From Catenulispora yoronensis (GTDB lineage Bacteria > Actinomycetota > Actinomycetes > Streptomycetales > Catenulisporaceae), in assembly GCF_039531695.1 (NCBI RefSeq), contig NZ_BAAAQN010000054.1, positions 1-64,000 on the forward strand: a stretch of 64,000 nucleotides of DNA, read 5' to 3'. Shown here one piece after another: positions 7,722 to 17,486 of this stretch. How positions within the stretch are numbered: position 1 is the first letter of the stretch; each line of letters opens with the position of its first letter. The notes beneath the pieces are model-generated. The model was not told where the DNA came from, did no database searches, and worked only from the letters and a program-made list of their open reading frames with translations. Position numbers and translations under genes: made by a program.

Positions 7722-9968
7722 ATGAGCCTGCTCAAAATCGCGGCCGCGACCTGCACGACAGCTCTGGCAGCACTGGGAGCGGCTCCGGCCGCCAGCGCCG
7801 CCGACGCCGCCGCTGGGACGTCCGCGACGAAACAGATCACTTACCTCGGCCACCACTTCGACGTGCCGAGCTCCTGGCCGGTCGTCGACCTGGCGGCCGC
7901 GCCTACCACCTGCGTCCGCTTCGATCGGAGTGCCGTGTATCTCGGCACTCCCGGCGCCAACCAGAGTTGCCCGGCCCACCTCATGGGACGCGCCGAGGCG
8001 CTGTTGGTCGAGCCCACGACGGCGACGGTCGCGGTCACGGATAACGCCGATACACGGGAGTTCACCGGGGCGGCCGCCGGAATCAGGATCACCGCGACGT
8101 ACAACAAGCAGCGATCGGTGGCCCAGGCCATCGTCACCAGCGCGGCATTGCCGGTGGCGGATCCGCAGGCGCAGGGGCAGTCACAGGGGCAGTCCCTGGG
8201 CCAGTCACAGGGCCAGGCGCAGGGGCACTCGACGTCGCCGTCGAAGGCCGCGCCGAACTCGGCCACGCTCGCCTCGGCGACCATCCCGGCCAGCGCGACC
8301 AACTACACCGGCAAGGGGTTCGATCCCTGTTCCGCTCCGAGTTCGAGCGCGATGAGCAGCTGGAAGCAGTCCTCGCCGTACGGAGCGATAGGGATCTACA
8401 TAGGTGGTGTCAACGAAGGCTGTTCCCAGCCCAACCTGACGCCGTCGTGGGTTTCGCAGCAGGCTGCTATCGGCTGGCGCTTCTTTCCGATCTACGTGGG
8501 CTATCAGGGATACGGCGCGTGCTCAGGCACCTGCGCCGTGATCAGCTCGGCGAGCCAGGGCACCAGCGCCGCCGACGACGCGGTGAACCAGGCGGCGAGC
8601 CTCGGGTTCGCTCCTGGCAGTGTCCTGACCTACGACATGGAGGGCTACACCGAGAACTCCAACGTCCCCGTCGTCGCCTTCGAGTCGGCGTGGACCAGGG
8701 AACTGCACGCCCGGGGCTACAAGTCCGCCATCTACGGCAGCATGTCGTCGACGGTCGCCGACCTGGTGAACAACTACAACAACAGCAGCTACACCATGCC
8801 CGACGTCCTTGACTTCGCCACGGGCAACGGCAGCGCCAGCACGGCCAACTCCAACATCCCGAGCGGCGATTGGGCGAACCACCAGCGCATCAACCAGTAC
8901 GCCTTGGACGTCACCGACACCTGGGGCGGCTACTCGCTCGCGATCGACCGCGACTACCTGGATGTCCGCACCTCCAGCGCGACCGGTTCCGACGTGCTGA
9001 TGGCGTCGAACGGGGCGCTGGCCACGTACTGGACCAGCGGCGGCGATGTGTGGGGCAAGTCGCAGAGCCAGCCCGGCGGGGCGTGGTCGGGGGCGCAGCG
9101 GCTGACCACGACGGGCGGCTACGTGGGCAAGGTCTCGGCCGTGCTGGCTGCGAACGGCACCATCGCGTTGTACGTCCGCACGACCGGCGGTGGTGTCGCA
9201 GGTGGTTCGCAGAACGGCGTTGGCGGCGCGTTCCATTGGGATTTCCTGGGCGGATCCACTGTGGTCAGCAACCCGACGGCGATCGTGGCGGCCAACGGCG
9301 CGATAGCCCTCTACGCGACCGCCTCGGACGGCAACGTGTGGGGTATGTCGCAGAGTGCTGTCGGCGGCCCGTTCTCGGGGTGGCAGCAGCTGACCACCGG
9401 CTCCGGCTACACAGGTGACGTTTCAGCGATCATGGCCAGCAACGGGACGATCGCGTTGTACGTCCGCACGACCGGCGGTGGGGTGGCCGGTGGTTCGCAG
9501 AACGGCGTCGGCGGTGCGTTCCATTGGGACGTGCTGGGCGGATCGACCGTGTCCAGCGCTCCGACGGCGATCGTCGCGTCCAACGGCGTGATCGCGATCT
9601 ATGCGACCGCTTCGGACGGCAACGTGTGGGGCATGTCGCAGAGTGTTGTCGGCGGGCCGTTCTCGGGGTGGCAGCAGCTGACCACCGGTGGCGGATACAG
9701 CGGAACGGTGGCCGCGGTGGTGGCCGCCAACGGCACGATCGCGCTGTATGTGAGCACTACGAGCGGTTCGGTGAACGGTGCTTCGCAGAACGGCGTCGGC
9801 GGTGCGTTCCATTGGGACGCGCTGGGCGGGTCCGGCTTGGGCGGCGGAGTGACCGCGGTCGTGGCCTACAACGGCACGATCGCGCTCTACAAGTACACCG
9901 GCGGCAACGTGGTGGGTGACTCCCAGTCGTACATCGGTGGGCCCTTCACCGGCTGGACCGTTGTCTGA
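7722..9968 (+). CDS. Secreted DUF1906 glycoside-hydrolase-like protein with seven C-terminal blade repeats
   Basis: This 748-residue exported protein has a signal peptide ending near APAASA (residue 26). A Gln/Gly/Ser linker at about 146-170 (repeats of QGQS) leads to a DUF1906 domain at about 195-410 (GKGFDPCSAPS, GIYIGGVN, FFPIYVGYQG, LTYDMEGY), related to Rv2525c and GH25-like barrels that act on cell-wall or other glycans. The tail of about 320 residues holds seven repeats of about 48 residues (xNGTIALYVRTTGGGVAGGS type), probably a sugar-binding beta-propeller. ATG 7722 follows GGGGAG. The GH20 gene begins 45 bases downstream, so they may be co-transcribed. Confidence 0.85.
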   Translation: MSLLKIAAATCTTALAALGAAPAASAADAAAGTSATKQITYLGHHFDVPSSWPVVDLAAAPTTCVRFDRSAVYLGTPGANQSCPAHLMGRAEALLVEPTTATVAVTDNADTREFTGAAAGIRITATYNKQRSVAQAIVTSAALPVADPQAQGQSQGQSLGQSQGQAQGHSTSPSKAAPNSATLASATIPASATNYTGKGFDPCSAPSSSAMSSWKQSSPYGAIGIYIGGVNEGCSQPNLTPSWVSQQAAIGWRFFPIYVGYQGYGACSGTCAVISSASQGTSAADDAVNQAASLGFAPGSVLTYDMEGYTENSNVPVVAFESAWTRELHARGYKSAIYGSMSSTVADLVNNYNNSSYTMPDVLDFATGNGSASTANSNIPSGDWANHQRINQYALDVTDTWGGYSLAIDRDYLDVRTSSATGSDVLMASNGALATYWTSGGDVWGKSQSQPGGAWSGAQRLTTTGGYVGKVSAVLAANGTIALYVRTTGGGVAGGSQNGVGGAFHWDFLGGSTVVSNPTAIVAANGAIALYATASDGNVWGMSQSAVGGPFSGWQQLTTGSGYTGDVSAIMASNGTIALYVRTTGGGVAGGSQNGVGGAFHWDVLGGSTVSSAPTAIVASNGVIAIYATASDGNVWGMSQSVVGGPFSGWQQLTTGGGYSGTVAAVVAANGTIALYVSTTSGSVNGASQNGVGGAFHWDALGGSGLGGGVTAVVAYNGTIALYKYTGGNVVGDSQSYIGGPFTGWTVV
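9005..9965 (+). repeat. In-frame 288-bp tandem repeats coding for propeller blades
   Basis: Homologous positions (the block starting ATCGCG) recur at 9162, 9450 and 9738, exactly 288 bp apart. Each unit encodes two blades of 48 residues. The first two units are nearly identical at DNA level, including synonymous positions, which points to recent duplication or gene conversion. Confidence 0.9.
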
Positions 9969-10013
9969 GGCCTGATAGCGATTTAGTCGATGTACTGAGA
10001 TACCGGAGATCCA

Positions 10014-12377
10014 ATGAATTTGTATAGACGACGTCGCTTGCCCACGCCACCCAAGAGAACGAGCCGGCTGGTTTCCTGGGGGCTGGCCACGGCTGTTGCC
10101 TCGCTTGCCCTCGCTGCTCCAGCAGCCCGCGCGACGGTCGCGTTGCCGTCCGTCCTACCTGCTGTGCAGCAGTGGACAGCGGGCAGCGGTAACGGCTTCA
10201 CGTGGAGTCAGAGCAGCCGCGTGGTGGTGAACACGGCGGACTCCTCGTCGTTGTCCGGGGATGCCCAGACCCTCGCTTCCGACTTGCGGCTCGCGTTCGG
10301 CGCGAACCAGGTCCCGGTCGTCACCGGCGCCCTGTCGGCCGCGCAGCCGGGCGATGTGTTCCTCAGCCTCGGCTCGACGGACACCCAGCTCGGCAACGAG
10401 GGCTACGGGCTCACGATCGCGCCGGTCCTCCAGGTCAAGGCCAGGACCGAGGCCGGTGCGTTCTGGGCCACGCAGACCGTTCTGCAATTGCTACATCAGC
10501 AGACTGCCTTGCCCGCCGGCACGGTCCGGGACTGGCCGAACTACCGCGTCCGCGCGGTTCTGGTCGACGACGGTCAGCGGTCCTTCCCGCTGAGCTGGTG
10601 GTTCAACGAGATCCGGCAGCTGTCGTACCTGAAGATGAACGAGATCACCTTCACCGCGAACCGCGCCGGGCTCACGGCGGATCAGCAGGCGCAGGTCGAG
10701 GCGTACGCGGCCAAGTACCACGTGCCGGTCACCCCGGTCGTGCCGATGCCCAGCTACATGCAGGCGGTCGAACCGCAGCTGCCGGCGCAGTACACCCTCA
10801 CCAACGCGGCCGGTCTGGCGATGGTCGGAGCGCTCGACCTCTCCAACCCGGCGGCGGTGTCGTGGGCGCTCCAGCAGACGTCGAACAGCCTCGGCTCCTT
10901 CTCGGGCCCGGCCTGGCACACCGGCGCCGATGAGTACCCGGACGCGAGCCACCACCTGAGCGACACGGCCGACTTCCCCAAGCTGGTCAACTACGCGCAT
11001 CAGCAGTACGGGTCGGCGGGCACACCCGAGGACCTGTACCGGGCCTTCATCAACCAGAACGACAACCTCGTCCGGCAGTCCGGCAAGTCGATGCGGATGT
11101 GGGGCGACGACCTGTTCCCCAGCAGCGCGGTCGCACTGAACAGCGACATCACCGTCGAGGAATGGGACGCCGAGCCCGGCTCTCTCACCCCGGCACAGGT
11201 GGCGGCGAACGGCAACCAGGTCGTGAACGCCGACATGGACTACCTCTATTACGACGAGGGCTCAGGGCCCACCACCACGCCGGCCAGGATTTGGGAACAG
11301 TTCGACCCAGGGCGCTTCGCCACCGGCCAGACCTTGCCGCAGGGCGCCGCCGACCCGCACCTGGCGGGGATCGAGATGGCGCAGTGGGACTCGGCCCACG
11401 AGGATCCCGGACAGCTGGAGGTCGACCTCGGGCAGCTCAACGAGGCGCTGGCGCAGCGCGCATGGGGCTCGGCGAAGCAGTTCCCGACGTGGGCGCAGAT
11501 GCAGGGCGTGGTCGGCGCGATCGGCCGGCCGCCGGGCTTCGTGCCGACACCGCTGGGTCCGCGGAAGGGGGCGGTGCTGGCGAAGGCCGGGACCGGGCTG
11601 TACGGCTGGACGACCGAGTCCGACCCGGTGGTGACGGCGATGGCGAGCAACGCCGGCGTGCAGATGATTCTGGACACGACGGGCACCGTGTGGGCGAAGA
11701 CGGGGATCAGCCTGTACGGCTGGACGCAGGAGTCTGATCCGGGTGTGAGCGCGATCGCGGTGGGCTCCGACGGGCTCCAGATGATCGTGGCGGCGGACGG
11801 CTGTGCCTATGCCAAGTACGGAATCGGGCTCTACAACTGGACGAAGGAGTCGGACACCGGCATCAAGGCCATAGCCACGAACGGCGGCACTCAGATGATC
11901 GTCGCGGCCGACGGGTCGGCGTACGCGAAGACCAGCGTCGGCCTCTACAACTGGACCAAGGAGTCCGACCCCGGGATCAAGGCGATCGCGGTGAACTCCC
12001 ACGGCCTCCAGATGATCGTCGCCGCCGACGGCTCGGCGTACGCGAAGCAGGAGATCTCGCTCTACAACTGGACGCGCGAGTCCGACCCGGGGATCAAAGC
12101 GATCGCGGTCGGTTCGGACGGGCTGCAGATGATCGTGGCGGCGGACGGCTGTGCCTACGCCAAGTACGGGATCGGTCTCTACAACTGGACGAAGGAGTCG
12201 GACCCGGGCGTTAAGGCGATCACTACGAACGGGGGCGTTCAGCTGATCATTGCGGCCGATGGGGCGGTGTGGTCGAAGAGGACTGTGTCGCTGTATGGGT
12301 GGTCGCAGGAGTCGGATTCCGGCGCCAAGGCTGTGGTGGAAGGCAGCGATGGGCTGGAGATGATTCTCTGGAGCTGA
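10014..12377 (+). CDS. Secreted GH20 beta-N-acetylhexosaminidase with seven C-terminal repeats
   Basis: The 787-residue exported enzyme has a basic, hydrophobic signal peptide ending near ARATVA. A GH20b-type domain follows (about residues 60-165), then a GH20 barrel with the signature HTGADEY (His302, catalytic Asp306-Glu307), which uses substrate-assisted hydrolysis of terminal GlcNAc or GalNAc. From about residue 520 there are seven copies of a 38-39-residue unit (LYxWTxESDPGxxAIAxxxxGxQMI), likely a propeller or tachylectin-like sugar-binding module. ATG 10014 follows GGAGAT. Its neighbour is the DUF1906 protein with the same overall design, suggesting joint chitin or peptidoglycan-fragment breakdown outside the cell. 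Confidence 0.9.
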   Translation: MNLYRRRRLPTPPKRTSRLVSWGLATAVASLALAAPAARATVALPSVLPAVQQWTAGSGNGFTWSQSSRVVVNTADSSSLSGDAQTLASDLRLAFGANQVPVVTGALSAAQPGDVFLSLGSTDTQLGNEGYGLTIAPVLQVKARTEAGAFWATQTVLQLLHQQTALPAGTVRDWPNYRVRAVLVDDGQRSFPLSWWFNEIRQLSYLKMNEITFTANRAGLTADQQAQVEAYAAKYHVPVTPVVPMPSYMQAVEPQLPAQYTLTNAAGLAMVGALDLSNPAAVSWALQQTSNSLGSFSGPAWHTGADEYPDASHHLSDTADFPKLVNYAHQQYGSAGTPEDLYRAFINQNDNLVRQSGKSMRMWGDDLFPSSAVALNSDITVEEWDAEPGSLTPAQVAANGNQVVNADMDYLYYDEGSGPTTTPARIWEQFDPGRFATGQTLPQGAADPHLAGIEMAQWDSAHEDPGQLEVDLGQLNEALAQRAWGSAKQFPTWAQMQGVVGAIGRPPGFVPTPLGPRKGAVLAKAGTGLYGWTTESDPVVTAMASNAGVQMILDTTGTVWAKTGISLYGWTQESDPGVSAIAVGSDGLQMIVAADGCAYAKYGIGLYNWTKESDTGIKAIATNGGTQMIVAADGSAYAKTSVGLYNWTKESDPGIKAIAVNSHGLQMIVAADGSAYAKQEISLYNWTRESDPGIKAIAVGSDGLQMIVAADGCAYAKYGIGLYNWTKESDPGVKAITTNGGVQLIIAADGAVWSKRTVSLYGWSQESDSGAKAVVEGSDGLEMILWS
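11590..12375 (+). repeat. Seven 114-117-bp tandem repeats in the GH20 gene
   Basis: Units begin with a Leu-Tyr pair of codons near 11598, 11712, 11829, 11943, 12060, 12177 and 12291. Units starting at 11712 and 12060 are nearly identical over long stretches around GACGGGCTCCAGATGATCG, again including silent positions. Confidence 0.88.
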
Positions 12378-12397
12378 GGGTGGGGTGGAGGTAGGTT

Positions 12398-12467
12398 GCC
12401 TGACTGCGGCGTTGATGGTGCTGCGGCGTTGATGGTGCCGGTTGGTGCTGCGGTGCCGCAGTCAGGC
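12398..12467. terminator. Inverted repeat between convergent genes
   Basis: GCCTGACTGCGGC (12398-12410) and its exact reverse complement (12455-12467) enclose about 44 bases that contain two copies of GCGGCGTTGATGGTG. It lies between the convergent GH20 and immunity genes. Loop length is large for a terminator, but the arms are perfect over 13 bp. Confidence 0.55.
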
Positions 12468-12472
12468 GATAC

Positions 12473-12841
12473 CTATCCCGCTTCCACCCACATGTAATCG
12501 GTGCGCAGGGCAGGAAGGTCGTCGACGCGGAGCAGGACTTCCAACCCCAGCTCCCGAGGCACGATCGCGCCTTTGGGGACTTCGGCATCGACGTCGCCCA
12601 TGAGCACTGGGACGAGTTCGTCGTCGTCGGAGGTCTGGAGGTAGTAGTAGCCGCCGTCAAAGGCCCCGGTGATGACGCAGTACTCATCCGCCACTTGCAG
12701 AATCAGGAAGTCGGAGCCCTCCTCGCCCCACGAGACGTTCGCCTCGGTCCCTTTGAGCGCCGCGTAGGCTGCCGGCAACTCTTCGCCGGTCACGGTGCGC
12801 TCACTGTGCTGCGGATGCATCACGGTGACCAGGTAGTCCAT
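12473..12841 (-). CDS. Imm1-family immunity protein for the adjacent RHS toxin
   Basis: The 122-residue cytoplasmic protein starts at ATG 12841 behind AAGGAG, 19 bases after the stop of the toxin gene. Its pattern (VSWGEEGSDFLILQV, GGYYYLQTSDDDE, VPKGAIVPRELGLEVLLRV, DYMWVEAG) fits the Imm1 family of predicted immunity proteins in polymorphic toxin systems, members of which neutralise deaminase toxins. Its position directly after an RHS gene with a deaminase tip is the classic toxin-immunity order. Family assignment is by pattern only. Confidence 0.75.
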   Translation of the reverse strand: MDYLVTVMHPQHSERTVTGEELPAAYAALKGTEANVSWGEEGSDFLILQVADEYCVITGAFDGGYYYLQTSDDDELVPVLMGDVDAEVPKGAIVPRELGLEVLLRVDDLPALRTDYMWVEAG

Positions 12842-12860
12842 GTTCTTCTCCTTGGGGACG

Positions 12861-15800
12861 TCATACGACTCTGCCCGCCTGGGTCCATCGCCCCACGAAC
12901 CCGTTCGGGTCATAGACCTCGATGGAGTCCAGGTTCAACATCTTGGCATAGCCGGTCATCGAGTTGGCGCAGAAGTTGCAGGTCTTCCGGTCGGTGTGGA
13001 TTCGGGCGTTCCCGCCGGAGTAACCCAGTTGGTTGGCCTGGTGAACCATGTCGCCCTCGGCATGGTCCTGGAACGACTGCGGCATCATATTGTTGCCCTT
13101 GCCCGGATACGCCGCTGTGCGTTCTGGAAGTCGGCCGTTGATTCCGTAGAGCGGATCCCGGTCGCCGTCGAATTCCATCTTTCCGAGGGTGTTCTTTATC
13201 CCGGTCGTCGACCTCCCCTCGGCCTTCGCCAGGTCGAACGCCGCGTCCTCGTCCGCGACGCTTTTCATGTTCATCTGTCCGCGCATGCCACCCAGCTCGT
13301 TCTGGATGCCGACCGGGCAGCCGAACAATCCGAGCGGGTCGCTTTCGATCAGCGGGTTGGGGACGTAGGCGTTGTTGTTGGGAGCGGGGACGAATCCGAG
13401 CGGGTCCGGAGAACAGAAGTTCGCGGTTTCCGGGTCGTAGTAGCGATAGACGTTGTAGTACAGACCGCTCTCGTCATCCCGGTACTGACCGGGGAATCCG
13501 AGTGGGCAGTCGGTATCGCTTTCCGGAGCGGTGATCTGCCGCCCGAACAGCGACCGGGTCGTGTACCAGGCGAGGCGGCCGTCCGGCGTGATCAGTTCCA
13601 GCGGGGTGCCGACAGCGTCGGCGACGATCGCGTGGAACTCTTCGTCGATGAGATCCTGGGGCGCGTCGGCGGCCCACGACCGTCGGGTCTGCGCCAGCGG
13701 TAGGAATCCGCCCGGCTCGTAGTCCCAGGTGGTGGTGCGGGCCCGGACGTCGACGCCGGTCCGGTGTTCTTCGGCGACCCGGGGGCCGTCCCAACTGAAG
13801 ACGACGGACTCGACGGCGGTTCCGTCGGCGGCGAGCCGTGTCTTGCTGGTCCGCCGGCCCAGCGGGTCATAGGTGTAGGACCAGCTGACGTCGTCGGGCC
13901 CGGTGAACCCGGTCAGCTGGTCGTCGTCGTTCCACGTGTAGCTCCACACTTTGCGGCCGCCGGAAAGCATCCGCCGGGTCTTGCGGATCAGTCTGCCCGC
14001 GGCGTCATGTTCATAGGAGGTATGACGTCCGGCGGTTATACGTGTGCCCTGATAGTCCTGGCTCGCTTCGTGCGCGCGGTCCGTGCCGTCGGGACCGGCG
14101 GGAGCTTCCGATCCGGTGAGGTTTCCGAGCGCGTCGTAGACGTAGGACTCGCGCCAGTTCGTGGCCTCGACACCGGTGACCCGGCTGGCGGCGTCGAGGC
14201 GATAGCGGACGGTGCCGCGCAGCGCGTCGCGGACCTCGATCGGGATTCCGTCGGCTCGATAGTCGATGGCACGGGACTGGAGGGTCGATGCGGCCGTCCC
14301 GGGTGCGGACCCGGAGCTGGTCCGATCGGGCTGGACGTGGACGTCCTGGCTCAGCAGTCGGCCGACGGCGTCGTAGGCCTGGCGCAGGGCGGTGCCAGGG
14401 CCGAGCTGTCGATGTGTCTCGCGCCCCACGGCGTCGTACTCGAATTCCAGGGAGCCGACGGCCCCAGCCATCCCCTTGTGGCGGCCGGCTGCGTCGTAGG
14501 ACCACGTGGTCGTGACACCGCTCGGTGTGGTGCGACTGGTACGTCGCCCGGCGGCATCGTAGGTGTTGGCCATGACGCGTCCGTCGACCACCTCGGTGAG
14601 GGTGCGGCCGGCTGCGTCGTATTCGTAGGCCAGTTGCACACCGGCACCGTTGGCTTCTCGGAGGCGGCCGGCCGGGTCGTACGTGAACCGAGTCACCTCG
14701 TCGCCGGAGCGCCGGGCCACGACGCGGCCGCGCTCGTCGCGCTCGAAGGAGACCGTGCGGCCGACGGCGTTGACGCGTCCGGTCAGCCGGCCGGCGGCGT
14801 CGAGCTGGTAATTGCGAGCCGTGCCGTCGAAATCGCGTTCGCCGATCAAGTTGCCTGCCGCGTCGTATTCGTAGTCCCACGTCAGGCCAGTGGGACCGGT
14901 GACGGTCGTGAGGTGGAGCTCACTGTCGTAGCGGAAGGTATAACGGGAGCGGTCCGGGTCGGTTCGAGCGGAGAGCTTGTCGAAGGGGCCGTATTCGAGC
15001 CGGGTCACAGCACCGGTCGGACTGACGTGTGTCAGGAGATTGCCCTCTGGGTCGAACTCCCACTGTTCGGTCGTACCGTCGGGTGCGATCGTGCGGACCG
15101 CGCGGCCCAAAGCGTCGCGTTCGACGACGGTGCGTCCGCCCAGGGCGTCGACCGATTGCACGACCCGGCCGAACGCGTCCCGGACGACCCGGGAGATGTC
15201 CCCGGTCGGCCCGGTGACTTCGACGGTGAGGCCCGCCACGTCGTTCCGATAGCGCTCGGTGTTGCCGACCGCGTCGGCGGCCTCGACCAGGCTGCCCCAC
15301 TCGTCGTAACGGAACCGGCTCGTGCCGTCGCAGGGATCGACGACGGCGGTCAGAAGGCCGCGGCCGTCGTACTCGTAGCGCCACCGGGCGCCGTCCGGAG
15401 CGATGACCTCGATCGGTTGGTCGTGGTCGTTGTACGCGGCCCGGGTCACCGCGCCGTCGGCTTGGGTGACACTCAGGGCATTGCCACGCTCATCCCGAGT
15501 GAACTCCACCTGGTGGCCCAACTGGTCGGTCTGCCGCAGCAGGTGGCCGCGGTGGTCGTGCTGGAGCGTGCGGACTCCGCCGAGAGCGTCGACGACCTGG
15601 TCGAGGTGACCGTGCTCGTCGTGCCGGTAGCGGGTGGCGTGACCGAGGGCGTCGGTGACGATGGTGGTGCGCGTCTCGTCGTCATACTCGAACGTCGTGC
15701 TCAGCAGGCCGCCGCTGCTGGTGCCGTGAATCACCCTGCCGACGCCGTCGTAGGTGTAGCGATACTCGGCGCCGTTGCGGTCGATCCACGCGACGATGCG

Positions 15801-17414
15801 GTCGTCGTCGTTGTACTCGTGCCGGAACGGGATTCCGGAGGCGTCGACGATCTCTGTCAAACGGCCTCGCTGGTCATACCCGAAGGAGCGAACGAGGGCG
15901 TCCGGCGCTGTTCCGTCCATGAGCCGCAGCTGGGTTACGCGAATACCGTGCTCGGTGGCAACGGTGGCCACAGCTATGCGGTAGCCGGCCGACTCGATAC
16001 CGGTGGGGGTTCCGCGCGGCGTTCGCAAGATGTTGATGTAGTTGCCGCTGCGATCCGAGATCGCGGTCAGATCGCGGATCTGCCCGGCTTCCTCGGTGTG
16101 GTGGACTATGGCGAAGTGCCGAGTCAGGCCGCTGGTCGGGTCAACGATCCGGATCTCGTCCGCGTCGCGGTCCCATATCAGGGGCCATGCTGCGCCCCGG
16201 GTGGGCAGCACCGTTTCGTCGCGGGCCGGGATCGCGTAATCCAGAACCTGACCGTCGTCCCCGGCGAAGTGGACTCCGGTGGCGTTGACACTGAGCCGTT
16301 GGTCGAGTGTGGATGCCCATCCGGGCCCGAACAGGCGGCCGGTGGAGTAGGAGGATCCGTACGCGCGCCTCAGAACCAGAGGAAGAACACCTGGTAGGGC
16401 CACATCTGTGGTGTCGGTGAGCATCTGCCCGGAGACGACATCCACCGGGTCGCCCGCAGTCAGGGCTTCCTTGTTGCCACGTGCCCCGATCCGCTCCAGG
16501 GCCGCACCGCCGAACTTCTCAAGCGCCTTGCCGCCGAGGAAAGTGACGCCGAGCATGCCGGCGCCCATCAGGGCGTCGCCCCAGTGGCCTTGCATGCCGT
16601 CGCCGACGATCTGCATCGCGGTGCCGGCCAGGGCTATGAGGTTGTCGGCCTCGGCCAGGCCGGCGGTGATGACGTCGACGCCGGGGATCCAGGAGGTCGC
16701 CAGCGCCAGCACGTCCAGGAACGGGGCCAGCTCGTTGGCGATCTCGGCGATCTTCCCGCCCCAGTCGGCCAGCGCCGCGCCGACGTGTTCCCACCAGTGC
16801 TTGTTGTGGATGCCATCGGACTGCGCATGGTGCAGTGCGGAGGCACACTCCTTAGCCGCGGATATCCGTTCGTCGTGAGCCTGTTTCGCCTGCGCGGACA
16901 AGGCTTCCAGCTTGCTTTTGGCCGCATCCAGGTTCTTCTGGGCCGTGTCGTGCGCGGTCTGGGCGTCGGTGACGGCCTGCTGGTTCGGGTTCGCGGCCTG
17001 GTTCTGCTGGGCAGTCTTCAGATCTGTCGCGGCCCCGTTCGCCGTGGTCGTGGCCCGCTGTACGTCAGCGTGCGCATCCTGGGCCTGGCGCAGCGCCGCG
17101 TCAGCTTTGGTCTGTGCGGCCTGAAGCTTGGGGGCGTAGGCCGACAGGGCATCGGATGCCTCGCTGTAGGAGGTGTAGAGCTTCTGCAGCCGTCCCGGCA
17201 GTGGGCCGAAGGTGCTCTTGAACGCATCAGCAGTCTGGCCTACCCACTGCAATGCTGTCGTGTCGCCGCCGAACGAGCTCAGACTTCGATACGCCGACTC
17301 CACATCGTGCGCGAAGTCCCCGAATTGCTTGGCAAGAGCCTCCACCGACTCCACCACGCCCGGAGTCGGGTCCCCGTCCAGCCCAAGGATGTCCCAGCCA
17401 GTTGGACGCGCCAT
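12861..17414 (-). CDS. RHS-repeat polymorphic toxin with C-terminal deaminase domain
   Basis: The 1517-residue protein begins with a WXG100-like helical export region (WVGQTADAFKS, residues about 1-110), a coiled coil (about 95-205) and a hydrophobic segment (about 235-320). A DUF6531-type entry (GDPVDVVSGQML) and a long array of YD repeats follow. The RHS core ends with YYDPETANFCSPDPLGF. The tip, residues 1365-1517, carries HAEG (His1451, Glu1453) and CNFC (Cys1479, Cys1482), the zinc and catalytic residues of the deaminase fold; the spacing resembles DddA/SCP1.201 and related toxins. Export by a type VII system is inferred. ATG 17414 follows GGGGAGGG. The Imm1 gene lies immediately downstream. 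Confidence 0.9.
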   Translation of the reverse strand: MARPTGWDILGLDGDPTPGVVESVEALAKQFGDFAHDVESAYRSLSSFGGDTTALQWVGQTADAFKSTFGPLPGRLQKLYTSYSEASDALSAYAPKLQAAQTKADAALRQAQDAHADVQRATTTANGAATDLKTAQQNQAANPNQQAVTDAQTAHDTAQKNLDAAKSKLEALSAQAKQAHDERISAAKECASALHHAQSDGIHNKHWWEHVGAALADWGGKIAEIANELAPFLDVLALATSWIPGVDVITAGLAEADNLIALAGTAMQIVGDGMQGHWGDALMGAGMLGVTFLGGKALEKFGGAALERIGARGNKEALTAGDPVDVVSGQMLTDTTDVALPGVLPLVLRRAYGSSYSTGRLFGPGWASTLDQRLSVNATGVHFAGDDGQVLDYAIPARDETVLPTRGAAWPLIWDRDADEIRIVDPTSGLTRHFAIVHHTEEAGQIRDLTAISDRSGNYINILRTPRGTPTGIESAGYRIAVATVATEHGIRVTQLRLMDGTAPDALVRSFGYDQRGRLTEIVDASGIPFRHEYNDDDRIVAWIDRNGAEYRYTYDGVGRVIHGTSSGGLLSTTFEYDDETRTTIVTDALGHATRYRHDEHGHLDQVVDALGGVRTLQHDHRGHLLRQTDQLGHQVEFTRDERGNALSVTQADGAVTRAAYNDHDQPIEVIAPDGARWRYEYDGRGLLTAVVDPCDGTSRFRYDEWGSLVEAADAVGNTERYRNDVAGLTVEVTGPTGDISRVVRDAFGRVVQSVDALGGRTVVERDALGRAVRTIAPDGTTEQWEFDPEGNLLTHVSPTGAVTRLEYGPFDKLSARTDPDRSRYTFRYDSELHLTTVTGPTGLTWDYEYDAAGNLIGERDFDGTARNYQLDAAGRLTGRVNAVGRTVSFERDERGRVVARRSGDEVTRFTYDPAGRLREANGAGVQLAYEYDAAGRTLTEVVDGRVMANTYDAAGRRTSRTTPSGVTTTWSYDAAGRHKGMAGAVGSLEFEYDAVGRETHRQLGPGTALRQAYDAVGRLLSQDVHVQPDRTSSGSAPGTAASTLQSRAIDYRADGIPIEVRDALRGTVRYRLDAASRVTGVEATNWRESYVYDALGNLTGSEAPAGPDGTDRAHEASQDYQGTRITAGRHTSYEHDAAGRLIRKTRRMLSGGRKVWSYTWNDDDQLTGFTGPDDVSWSYTYDPLGRRTSKTRLAADGTAVESVVFSWDGPRVAEEHRTGVDVRARTTTWDYEPGGFLPLAQTRRSWAADAPQDLIDEEFHAIVADAVGTPLELITPDGRLAWYTTRSLFGRQITAPESDTDCPLGFPGQYRDDESGLYYNVYRYYDPETANFCSPDPLGFVPAPNNNAYVPNPLIESDPLGLFGCPVGIQNELGGMRGQMNMKSVADEDAAFDLAKAEGRSTTGIKNTLGKMEFDGDRDPLYGINGRLPERTAAYPGKGNNMMPQSFQDHAEGDMVHQANQLGYSGGNARIHTDRKTCNFCANSMTGYAKMLNLDSIEVYDPNGFVGRWTQAGRVV

Positions 17415-17486
17415 TGCGAATCCCTCCCCCGTACTGATCAGTAGGGGGAATCAGTTTACTCACACGTCGTTAGTCAGGCCCCTCCC

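Noticed and set aside
13764..16397. An 877-codon plus-strand frame opposite the RHS toxin
   Set aside because: It is the complement of YD repeats and shows no domain; the minus strand has unmistakable RHS repeats.
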